Shown piece by piece: positions 1 through 5,313 of a stretch of 6,504 nucleotides of DNA. The translations under genes and the position numbers were made by a program. The notes beneath the pieces were generated by a model that did no database searches, was not told where the DNA came from, and saw nothing but the letters and a program-made list of their open reading frames with translations. Within the stretch, counting starts at the first letter, position 1, and each line of letters begins with the position of its first letter. Location of the stretch: contig JAHIPJ010000093.1 in NCBI GenBank assembly GCA_018894445.1, positions 1 through 6,504 on the forward strand. Reading direction: 5' to 3'. Source of the DNA: Actinomycetota bacterium (lineage in GTDB: Bacteria > Actinomycetota > Humimicrobiia > Humimicrobiales > Humimicrobiaceae).

Positions 1-133
1 TGCTTTATCTTTGGAAGAAGAAGTACAGGATACTTTGATATTAGAATGTTAAATGGCCATAAACTTTCTTCGAGTGCAAAAGTTAAAGATTTAAAATTAT
101 TAGAGACCTTTAAAACATTATTAACAGAAAAAA

Positions 134-173
134 GGCGTTTCCTCCCCGACCCAAAGGATGGGGTCTTCGCGCC
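134..173 (+). mobile_element. Probable right-end hairpin of an IS200/IS605-superfamily element
   Basis: GGCG (134-137) pairs with CGCC (170-173). Inside, GACCC (148-152) pairs with GGGTC (161-165) around an A/G-rich loop. The layout GGCG-TTTCCTCCCC-stem-TTC-CGCC is typical of the imperfect palindromes at the 3' ends of IS200/IS605-type elements and their guide RNAs. It overlaps the end of the upstream reading frame. The host sequence AAGGAGGTAGA and the cpaF start follow directly, so the element boundary is placed near 173, by inference. Confidence 0.5.
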
Positions 174-180
174 AAGGAGG
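174..180 (+). promoter_or_regulatory. Ribosome binding site of cpaF
   Basis: AAGGAGG is a near-perfect Shine-Dalgarno sequence, four bases upstream of the ATG at 185. It fixes the cpaF start at 185 rather than the in-frame ATG at 158, which sits in the loop of the mobile-element hairpin and has no such site. The stop codon of the upstream frame (181-183) lies between this site and the ATG, so ribosomes ending there could re-initiate on cpaF. Confidence 0.75.
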
Positions 181-184
181 TAGA

Positions 185-1486
185 ATGAGCTCAACTTACG
201 GCGATATTGACATATCAAATTATTTAAGCAAGAAAATATTAAAAAAGATTAAAGCGGTTGATCTTGGTAAACTTTTACCCGAGGCAGGGCTAAAAAGAAT
301 TGATAATTATTTGAGGGAAATAGTAGAGGAAGAAAAAATTATAATCAGTCAAAAAGAAATTTGCAGAATGGTAAGAGAGATCTATGAAGATAGTTTTAGT
401 TTCGGACCGGTCAGCTTCCTTATAAGTGATGACAGAATAACTGAGATTATGATTAACAATTTTAACGAAGTTTATATTGAAGAAGATGATGCTATCAGGA
501 AAACGGAAATTATTTTTAGAGATAATAATCATATCAGAAACATGATTGATAAAATATTAAGTCCTTTGGGCTTAAGGGTGGATGAGAGTTCTCCAATGGT
601 GGATGCAAGACTTAAGAATGGGTCAAGAATTAATGTGGTTTTAAACCCGATAACCATAAATGATGTAGTGGTTACTATAAGAAAATTTAAAAAAAACATT
701 ATGGATATAGAAAGTTTAAAAAAGGAAGGCATGATAAATAAAAAAGTTGCTGATTTTATTAAAGTCTGTGTGGAAAGTAAATTGAATATAATAGTCAGTG
801 GAGCCACATCCACCGGTAAGACAACTTTTTTAAATATTATTTCTAATTTTATACAGCCGGATGAGAGAATTGTAACTATTGAAGAAACACTGGAATTAAA
901 TTTAAATTTACCCCATATAGTTAAACTTGAAAGCAGGCCTCCAAATCTTGAGGGGAAGGGAGAGATAACCATCAGGGATCTGGTCAGAAATTCCCTGAGG
1001 ATGAGGCCGGATAGAATTATAGTAGGCGAGATCAGGGGAGCAGAAGCTGTGGATGTTCTCCAGGCTATGAATACAGGTCACAGTGGTTCTATGACTACTG
1101 TTCATTCTAATTCACCAAAAGATCTGGTCACAAGATTGGAGACAATGATACTGATGTCAAGTCTGAACTCAAATCCTTCCACTGCAAGGAGAATGATTGC
1201 ATCTTCGATAGATATGATTATTCATTTAGGAAAACTAAAAAATGGCAGAAGGATTTTGCTAGAAGTAAGTGAGTTAATAAACAAAAATGAATTTATTGGA
1301 AACAATACAGTTTTAGAAGTAAAAGATATTTTTAAATACAGGACAGAAGATACCGGGATAAATGATAATGAGCATAACGAGTCCTGCAGAGGTGATATTG
1401 TTTATACCGGCTACACACCAACATTTATGGATAAAATAAAAAGTCGGGGACTTAATTTTAATTATAAAGATGAAAATCTGGGATGA
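185..1486 (+). CDS. cpaF: CpaF/TadA-type pilus assembly ATPase
   Basis: This 433-residue protein is a full-length secretion ATPase of the VirB11/CpaF (type II/IV) family. In the cytoplasm, as a hexamer, it would hydrolyse ATP to drive Flp/Tad pilus assembly through TadB and TadC. The N-terminal domain (about 1-165) carries the family signature DESSPMVDARL at 133-143. Walker A is GATSTGKT at 206-213 with Lys212; GATS replaces the more usual GGTGS. The Asp box is TIEETLEL (231-238). Walker B, RIIVGEIRG, starts at 277 with catalytic Glu282. The His box has His299 and His307. The end, FMDKIKSRGL, is typical of the family. Start 185 is chosen for its Shine-Dalgarno. The gene overlaps tadB by 17 bp. 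Only the short region before the N-terminal domain, next to the mobile-element end, could be altered. Confidence 0.95.
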   Translation: MSSTYGDIDISNYLSKKILKKIKAVDLGKLLPEAGLKRIDNYLREIVEEEKIIISQKEICRMVREIYEDSFSFGPVSFLISDDRITEIMINNFNEVYIEEDDAIRKTEIIFRDNNHIRNMIDKILSPLGLRVDESSPMVDARLKNGSRINVVLNPITINDVVVTIRKFKKNIMDIESLKKEGMINKKVADFIKVCVESKLNIIVSGATSTGKTTFLNIISNFIQPDERIVTIEETLELNLNLPHIVKLESRPPNLEGKGEITIRDLVRNSLRMRPDRIIVGEIRGAEAVDVLQAMNTGHSGSMTTVHSNSPKDLVTRLETMILMSSLNSNPSTARRMIASSIDMIIHLGKLKNGRRILLEVSELINKNEFIGNNTVLEVKDIFKYRTEDTGINDNEHNESCRGDIVYTGYTPTFMDKIKSRGLNFNYKDENLG

Positions 1487-2333
1487 AATATTAATTTCTA
1501 CTGTTTCAGTTCTGACAATAATATCCTTGCTTTATGGGTTGAAAAAAGCAGTTTCTGTATTTAGCCTAAAAACAAAAATATCATATGAAAATAGAAATTA
1601 CAGAGAGTCTAAAGTAATAAAATTTCTTATTAATATATATGGGACTGGTAGAAGGATACTGTCATTATTTATATTTATTGTCCTAACCCTGGTTTTTTAT
1701 TTATTATCTAGAAATTTTATTTTTAGTTTGTTTGTTGGTTTATGTCTGGAAATTTATATTCTGGACCTGCTAAACGGGTTTGAAGAGAAAAGGAAGGAAC
1801 TTCTTCACAGTCAACTGATTGAATTTATAAGTAATATGACAGTGCTATTAAGAGCAGGGAAGACAGTGAGAAGTATATTTAAAGATTCTGCTAATTGGTT
1901 TAAAGATCCTCTCAGCACCCATTTGCTGGAAGCGGCAAATGAACTGGAGCTTAACTCTACTCTTGATGAGGCTCTGGATAGATTTTCAGAAAAATGCAGA
2001 AGCAGGGAAGCTAATCTCCTTGTCAGTTCTTTAAAGATCAATAACAAAATAGGAGGGGATTTGATATCTATACTTGATAATATAGCTGATAGCATGCGCC
2101 ATAACCTGAAATTAAAGTCACAAATAAAGACAATGAGCCTGCAAAGCAGATATTCCGGGAATATTATCTCTATATTTCCTATTATAGTTCTGGTTTTACT
2201 ATATATTTTTATGAATAAAACCGTAGTGGATTTTTTTTCTACCAGTCCTGGAGTTATTTTACTTTTTATAGGCGGAGTTCTGGAAATTGCTGGAGTGATA
2301 GTAATGAAGAAAATCATAAGTAATGGAAAGTGA
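1470..2333 (+). CDS. tadB: TadB-like type II secretion F-domain membrane protein
   Basis: This 287-residue inner-membrane platform protein of the Tad pilus is expected to couple the CpaF ATPase to pilin extrusion. Hydrophobic segments lie at about 7-24, 62-100 (two helices), 231-247 and 260-280. The cytoplasmic T2SSF domain spans about 114-240 and contains the typical QLIEFISNMTVLLRAG opening and a later GGDLISILDNIADSMR stretch. Size and topology are normal for TadB. The start lies inside the 3' end of cpaF with no strong Shine-Dalgarno, so translational coupling is likely. tadC follows 13 bp after the stop. TadB rather than TadC is chosen from gene order; both share the domain. Confidence 0.9.
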   Translation: MKIWDEILISTVSVLTIISLLYGLKKAVSVFSLKTKISYENRNYRESKVIKFLINIYGTGRRILSLFIFIVLTLVFYLLSRNFIFSLFVGLCLEIYILDLLNGFEEKRKELLHSQLIEFISNMTVLLRAGKTVRSIFKDSANWFKDPLSTHLLEAANELELNSTLDEALDRFSEKCRSREANLLVSSLKINNKIGGDLISILDNIADSMRHNLKLKSQIKTMSLQSRYSGNIISIFPIIVLVLLYIFMNKTVVDFFSTSPGVILLFIGGVLEIAGVIVMKKIISNGK

Positions 2334-2346
2334 TCAGGTTTAAAGT

Positions 2347-3234
2347 ATGTTTATATATTTAATCGTATTCTCATATTACTTATTTCTATGTTCAGGCATA
2401 TTTTATCTTATTAAAATTAAATGTTATTACCAGGCCGGAAAAATTAGAAATCATCCCAAAAGGAAAAAGATTGTTGATGGATTTGTAAATAAAATGAATT
2501 CTATTTCTCATAAAATTGGAAGGCTCCTAATTGGGAAGTACTGGTTTAAAATCAAAAAAGAAAATACGGAGCTTTTAAAATTATTGGAATTTGAAAATAA
2601 AATATCTCTTACTCTGGAATCTCTTATAGGATACAAGGCAATTTTATTTGTTTTATTTATGATTGCAGGCGGTCTTGTTGGCAATAATCTAATAAACTCG
2701 GTTGTTTTAAGTATCAAAGGAGGAGCGGCAGGCTATTTTATTCCGAATCTACTGCTCCGGAGTTTTAGGTATAGAAGACAAAAAGAAATAGATAAAGATT
2801 TACCTTATGTTATTGATCTATTATCAGTAGCTACATTATCAGGGCAAAATATTTATAATGCCATAAAAATTGTAATTGAAAAATACAGGGGGAGCATTTG
2901 TGCAGAGTTTTCAAATTTTATAAAAGATGTAGATATTGGTATAGGGAAGTTTGAAGCTTACAGGAATTTAATAGATAAAAGCAGTTCAGAGGATTTTAAA
3001 AATTTTATTTTTCTTTTAATTCAGGCAGAAAAGTATGGTTCTTCAATAAATGAAATATTAAAACAGAAATCAAAACATATGAAGTTTGAGGCGTATCAGG
3101 ATATTGAAAGAAAAACCAGGAGGATAACCATACTAACTTTATTTCCGCTGGTCTTTCTAATTCTGCCAGCTTTTATAATACTGGTAGGAGGACCGCTTAT
3201 ATTTTCGATAGGTGGAAATATTCTGCAGTTCTGA
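2347..3234 (+). CDS. tadC: TadC-like type II secretion F-domain membrane protein
   Basis: This 295-residue protein is the second T2SSF membrane component, presumed partner of TadB in the inner-membrane pilus platform. A hydrophobic N-terminal helix (2-22) is followed by a basic cytoplasmic stretch, two helices (about 95-112 and 118-138), the T2SSF domain (about 147-260, starting DKDLPYVIDLLSVATLSGQ) and a hydrophobic C-terminal hairpin (262-290). The DLPYVIDLLS...G sequence is characteristic of TadC. The start is 13 bp after tadB; the only ribosome-site hint is a weak AGG nine bases upstream. No clear terminator follows, so the cpaF-tadB-tadC transcript may run on into flp. Confidence 0.9.
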   Translation: MFIYLIVFSYYLFLCSGIFYLIKIKCYYQAGKIRNHPKRKKIVDGFVNKMNSISHKIGRLLIGKYWFKIKKENTELLKLLEFENKISLTLESLIGYKAILFVLFMIAGGLVGNNLINSVVLSIKGGAAGYFIPNLLLRSFRYRRQKEIDKDLPYVIDLLSVATLSGQNIYNAIKIVIEKYRGSICAEFSNFIKDVDIGIGKFEAYRNLIDKSSSEDFKNFIFLLIQAEKYGSSINEILKQKSKHMKFEAYQDIERKTRRITILTLFPLVFLILPAFIILVGGPLIFSIGGNILQF

Positions 3235-3316
3235 TTTTTTAATCTTAAATTAATAAAATATCTTAAAACACGGAATTTCTAAGCAAACTCATTAAAAATA
3301 TAAATTTATGTATTTA

Positions 3317-3334
3317 CACATTTGAATAAATGTG
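3317..3334. promoter_or_regulatory. Inverted repeat over the flp -35 box (candidate operator)
   Basis: CACATTT (3317-3323), a GAAT spacer, and AAATGTG (3328-3334) form a perfect 7-bp inverted repeat. TTTA on the left and TAAA on the right extend it with a one-base offset. It covers the proposed -35 hexamer TTGAAT (3322-3327). A dyad of this size in that position fits a dimeric repressor or a class II activator. No T-run follows, which argues against a terminator. The binding protein is unknown. Confidence 0.45.
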
Positions 3335-3349
3335 GTAAATTGGTAATAT
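3322..3349 (+). promoter_or_regulatory. Promoter for flp, with extended -10
   Basis: The -35 is TTGAAT (3322-3327), the spacer is 16 bp, and the -10 is TAATAT (3344-3349). The TGG directly before it (3341-3343) gives an extended TGn -10. Transcription would start near 3356, leaving a leader of about 80 nt before the flp start. A separate promoter here would allow much higher pilin output than the upstream ATPase and platform genes, as is usual for major pilins. Confidence 0.55.
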
Positions 3350-3390
3350 AATTAAATGGGTATATGCACAATAGCATAATAATTTTAGAA

Positions 3391-3440
3391 AGGAGGTGGG
3401 CAGTCTTATATTTAATTCTAATTTTTACGGGAGGAGGTGA
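3391..3440 (+). promoter_or_regulatory. Leader with tandem Shine-Dalgarno sequences and a 14-codon frame
   Basis: AGGAGGTGGGCA (3391-3402) and AGGAGGTGAGCA (3432-3443) are near copies 41 bp apart. From the GTG in the first copy (3396) a 14-codon frame runs to TGA at 3438-3440, overlapping the GTG proposed as the flp start (3437) in a GTGA arrangement typical of translational coupling. The leader GTG, like the flp GTG, overlaps its own Shine-Dalgarno, so it is doubtful whether the peptide is made. A duplicated ribosome-loading site is the simpler reading. Confidence 0.3.
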
Positions 3441-3628
3441 GCAACATAAAACTAAAAAAGAAAGGTGCCAGAATTAAATTCTGGTGCCAGAAAGGTCAAT
3501 CTACTCTTGAGTATGCATTAGTTACAGTAATTGCAGGGATAATAAGCGCAATTTTAATTGTAGTTGGAAAGCCTCTCATAATAGATGTTATTGCAAAGGT
3601 ATTTAATAAGATAGCTTCTATGGTTTAA
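3437..3628 (+). CDS. flp: Flp-type prepilin (class III signal)
   Basis: This 63-residue protein is the likely major pilin subunit. A basic leader of about 20 residues ends in KG, followed by QSTLEYALV and a hydrophobic helix (about 25-44). Cleavage after Gly20 would leave a 43-residue mature pilin with Glu at +5 and Tyr at +6, the Glu-Tyr hallmark of Flp pilins. Processing needs a TadV/CpaA-type peptidase, which is not in the window. The start is uncertain. The GTG at 3437 overlaps the last G of AGGAGG (3432-3437), which is too close, while an in-frame ATA at 3446 is eight bases away at ideal distance. No ATG, GTG or TTG other than 3437 lies between the upstream in-frame stop (3419-3421) and the leader. 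The TAA is followed within about 12 bp by a mobile-element remnant. Confidence 0.85.
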   Translation: MSNIKLKKKGARIKFWCQKGQSTLEYALVTVIAGIISAILIVVGKPLIIDVIAKVFNKIASMV

Positions 3629-3639
3629 AAAATCCTTGA

Positions 3640-3795
3640 AACGCGAGTTATTCAAGAGTTGCCGAGAAAACCCCGTCTGCTTGCAGTGGGGATGAATCGG
3701 TAAAAAATACGCTGGGGCACAGCGGAATTGACGCCTGTGGAGTTGAAGGGTTGCCTTCGACATTGAAGCAGGAAAAAGAATGCTTAGTAAACTAA
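3640..3795 (+). pseudogene. tnpB: tnpB 3'-terminal fragment
   Basis: The frame opens after TGA at 3637-3639 and runs 51 codons to TAA at 3793-3795. It reads RVAEKTPSACSGDESVKNT, then GIDACGVEG and STLKQEKE. This resembles the poorly conserved C-terminal tail of TnpB proteins, which follows the zinc ribbon and often carries a G(I/V)(D/E)ACG-like stretch and a KQE motif close to the stop. The RuvC-like catalytic domain and zinc ribbon are missing, so no nuclease can be made from here. The tail of tnpB normally overlaps its guide RNA, which agrees with the hairpins present. Confidence 0.5.
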
Positions 3796-3830
3796 GCAGA
3801 AGCCGCAGGGCTTGCTCTGTGGAGTGCCAC
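3662..3830 (+). ncRNA. Possible TnpB guide RNA (omega RNA) scaffold
   Basis: TnpB guide RNAs are encoded at the 3' end of tnpB, and their guide is the DNA just past the element end. Here CCGA (3662-3665) pairs with TCGG (3697-3700) around CCCC/GGGG (3671-3674 / 3688-3691) and CTGC/GCAG. Two further hairpins lie at 3781-3798 and 3803-3822. If this is transcribed with the flp mRNA, the guide would start near 3831 (TCTCTGCAAATAG). Expression and function are unproven. Confidence 0.4.
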
Positions 3831-3875
3831 TCTCTGCAAATAGAAAAAATGGGAAACAGTTTTATTTTAAAAATT

Positions 3876-4307
3876 ATGTCAGGAATAAATAAAGATAAAA
3901 AAACTTTAAGAATATTAACCGGTAGGTCAAAAGGCCAGGCCTCACTGGAATTTACTCTTGTTATTCCTTTTCTGATTTTAATAATTTTAACTGTTTCCCA
4001 TTTTGGTTTACTGGTTTATCAGAAAAATATATTGGAACAGGCAGCCCGTGAGGGAGCAAGAGTAGTTGCCACTACCAATTCCAGCCAGGAAGCTTACAGA
4101 TGCATAAGGGAAGTCTGTTCAAGCCTTGACCAGGATAGGCTTGATATACAAATTACTCCGGGCAATAGTTCTTCCAGAAGAGTTGGAGATATGGTTGAAG
4201 TGGCTCTTTCTTATAAATGCACAGGTATTGCCCGCTTACTGGAAATATTTACGGGAAGGGATGTTTTAATAAAAGCCAAAAGCAATATGAGGATGGAATG
4301 CTACTAG
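3876..4307 (+). CDS. tadE: TadE-like minor pseudopilin
   Basis: From this start the protein has 143 residues. A basic leader of about 20 residues ends SKG, followed by QASLEFTLVIPFLILIILTV, the TadE cleavage region and helix (about 21-46). NILEQAAREGAR then matches the TadE family core (QAAREGAR). The C-terminal part would be outside the membrane and has several cysteines. It is a presumed minor pseudopilin that helps initiate or stabilise Flp fibres. Three in-frame ATGs exist. The one at 3780 has a fair AGGA site, but its first residues translate the mobile-element hairpins and give a 52-residue leader. Those at 3849 and 3876 lie beyond the element but lack clear ribosome sites. 3876 is chosen for its normal leader length, equal to that of flp. 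The end overlaps the next gene by 10 bp. Confidence 0.85.
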   Translation: MSGINKDKKTLRILTGRSKGQASLEFTLVIPFLILIILTVSHFGLLVYQKNILEQAAREGARVVATTNSSQEAYRCIREVCSSLDQDRLDIQITPGNSSSRRVGDMVEVALSYKCTGIARLLEIFTGRDVLIKAKSNMRMECY

Positions 4308-4726
4308 AGAATCTAAAAGAGCAAAATAAAGGGAATATTTCTTTTTTAACGTTAGCTGTGGTAGTAATATTTACGGTTTTATTCTTGCTTATTTTTGACC
4401 TCTGCCAGATTTTTATAGCAAGAGAGGAAACAAAGAATGCTTCAGATGCTGCTTCGCTGGCTGTTGCGCAAAATTTGTTATTTTTTGAGAATCCGGATTG
4501 CAATAAAATTGCCGAAGAGGTGGTCCGTAGAAATAACTGTATTCTTGTTGAATGCAGATATGACTATGATGAGGTGCTGGTTACTGTGGAAAGGAAACTT
4601 GATTTTATTCTGGTAGATAAATTTATTTCAAAATACTGCAGCGTCAGGTCAACCTCTAAAGCTAAAGTCATATATCCATGGGACGGGCAATTTAACTACT
4701 GCAATACGTATAAGTTCAGTTACTAA
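4298..4726 (+). CDS. Short TadE/TadG-like pseudopilin
   Basis: This 142-residue protein begins with an NKGNISFLTLAVVVIFTVLF helix (about 10-37), then ARE.TKNASDAASLAVAQN. The aspartate-alanine pattern (N.SDAASLA) just after the helix is diagnostic of the TadE/G-like N-terminal family, where it usually reads NAADAAALAAA. Length and position after tadE fit the short second TadE-like protein of actinobacterial Tad clusters better than a full TadG, which is much longer. Glu at +5 of the pilin signal is missing, so peptidase processing is doubtful. The start at 4298 has GAGGA four bases upstream and overlaps tadE by 10 bp, implying coupling. An in-frame ATG at 4217 lies deep in tadE and is unlikely. 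Confidence 0.8.
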   Translation: MLLENLKEQNKGNISFLTLAVVVIFTVLFLLIFDLCQIFIAREETKNASDAASLAVAQNLLFFENPDCNKIAEEVVRRNNCILVECRYDYDEVLVTVERKLDFILVDKFISKYCSVRSTSKAKVIYPWDGQFNYCNTYKFSY

Positions 4727-4750
4727 TATTTTATAAAGATAGGAGGATTT

Positions 4751-5170
4751 ATGAATTACGTGAATAATATATATTTACTTGGAAATCTAACACGGGATCC
4801 TGAAATAAAATATACAAACGAAGGAATAGCTATTACCGAGATGGGGCTTGCCGTGAATAAGAAGTGGACTGATAAAAATGGTAAAGAGTCCGAGACGGTG
4901 GATTTTTTTAATGTCACCACCTGGAACAATCTTGCTGAAAATTGTGCTGCTGCATTGAAAAAAGGGGACCGGGTTATATTAAGCGGTCACCTTAACTTAA
5001 GGAGCTGGGAAAGCAAAGAAGGAAAGAAATACAATATTACTAATATCACCGCCGATGTGGTAGCAGCAAGCCTGGAATTTAACCAGATAAAAATTCTGGA
5101 GAAAGATGTCATAGAAACAGAAGAAGGCAGTAGTTTAAAAAAAGATAAAGTTAAGTCAAAAACTGCATAG
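4751..5170 (+). CDS. ssb: Single-stranded DNA-binding protein without acidic tail
   Basis: This 139-residue bacterial SSB binds and protects single-stranded DNA as a tetramer. The OB fold (about 1-105) is complete: YLLGNLTRDPEIKYT, VDFFNVTTWNNLAENCA, LKKGDRVILSGHLNLRSW and the final ITADVV strand. The aromatic residues usually stacked on DNA are mostly present. The tail is short, lysine-rich and ends KSKTA. The family's acidic DDDIPF-like tip, which recruits repair and replication proteins, is absent, and the frame after the stop does not supply it. The gene starts 24 bp after the TadE/G-like gene behind AGGAGG (4741-4746) and is followed by a terminator, so it appears to be the last gene of the pilus operon. 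It is more likely a specialised paralogue than the housekeeping SSB. Confidence 0.93.
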   Translation: MNYVNNIYLLGNLTRDPEIKYTNEGIAITEMGLAVNKKWTDKNGKESETVDFFNVTTWNNLAENCAAALKKGDRVILSGHLNLRSWESKEGKKYNITNITADVVAASLEFNQIKILEKDVIETEEGSSLKKDKVKSKTA

Positions 5171-5202
5171 GGTTAAAGGGTTTAAACCTTATTTAGTCGA
5201 AG

Positions 5203-5238
5203 TAAAAGAAAGCCTCTAATATTAGAGGCTTTCTTTTA
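5203..5238. terminator. Bidirectional intrinsic terminator
   Basis: TAAAAGAAAGCCTCTAAT (5203-5220) is followed at once by its exact reverse complement (5221-5238), a 36-bp perfect palindrome. As RNA it forms a hairpin with a GCCTC/GAGGC core. It carries A-rich and T-rich outer flanks, so it can terminate in both directions. It separates the Tad-ssb unit from the methyltransferase gene. Confidence 0.85.
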
Positions 5239-5267
5239 TGGCTATAATTATTTCATATTAATTATAG

Positions 5268-5273
5268 TATAAT
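5268..5273 (+). promoter_or_regulatory. -10 element of the methyltransferase gene
   Basis: A consensus TATAAT lies in a very AT-rich stretch just after the terminator. No good -35 is seen at 16-18 bp. Transcription would begin near 5280, which leaves about 34 nt before the ATG at 5314 and makes the ATG at 5284 nearly leaderless. This supports the downstream start. Confidence 0.4.
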
Positions 5274-5313
5274 TATTCAGATTATGTCTGGAAAGATAGA
5301 AGGGTATCGAAGA

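Larger units (their letters stand above)
1..183 (+). pseudogene. 3' end of an RRXRR/IscB-like mobile-element protein (partial)
   Basis: The frame is open from the left edge to a TAG at 181-183, giving 60 residues. It begins FGRRSTGYFDIRMLNG, continues through a Lys/Leu-rich stretch ending LLTEKRRFLPDP, and ends APRR. A GRR.(S/T)G.FD(I/L)R..(D/N)G block followed by a basic tail resembles, from memory, the C-terminal region of RRXRR/IscB-type HNH proteins of the IS200/IS605 superfamily. The last 16 codons are a translation of a terminal hairpin (134-173), which is common where such genes overrun the element end. The catalytic part is outside the window, so whether the whole gene is intact cannot be judged. 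It lies on the same strand as the Tad genes and its stop is one base before the cpaF ATG. The assignment is recognition by pattern only; an unrelated small protein is the alternative. Confidence 0.5.
3640..3830 (+). mobile_element. IS200/IS605-family right-end remnant
   Basis: This stretch between flp and tadE is not explained by pilus genes. It holds the 3' end of a tnpB-like frame (to 3795) and three stem-loops: a nested one at 3662-3700, TGCTTAG/CTAAGCA at 3781-3798, and CCGCAG/CTGTGG at 3803-3822. It ends GGAGTGCCAC, like the right ends of many IS200/IS605 elements, which run from an AGCAGAAGCC-type box through a hairpin to a GTG..CAC-type end. No tnpA and no rest of tnpB are present, so it is a decayed or solo right end. 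Both boundaries are estimates. Confidence 0.6.

Noticed and set aside
158..184. In-frame ATG giving a nine-residue longer CpaF
   Set aside because: It lies in the loop of the mobile-element hairpin, has no Shine-Dalgarno, and the next in-frame ATG (185) has AAGGAGG four bases upstream.
529..972. 147-codon open frame on the minus strand
   Set aside because: It lies wholly within cpaF, shows no family motif or ribosome site, and its composition is that of antisense to a conserved gene.
1811..2317. 168-codon open frame on the minus strand
   Set aside because: It is antisense to the T2SSF domain of tadB, with no recognisable protein and no upstream signals.
3554..3763. 69-codon minus-strand frame across flp and the tnpB remnant
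   Set aside because: It crosses unrelated sequences and matches nothing recognisable.
4217..4297. Longer start for the TadE/G-like protein
   Set aside because: It would overlap 91 bp of tadE, lacks a ribosome site, and adds residues unlike a prepilin leader; 4298 has GAGGA upstream.
5179..5188. GGTTTAAACC palindrome after ssb
   Set aside because: It is only 10 bp, AT-rich, and expected by chance in this composition; the terminator just downstream explains the region.
5243..5248. TATAAT directly after the terminator
   Set aside because: It has no usable -35, and the one at 5268-5273 gives a better leader to the methyltransferase start.
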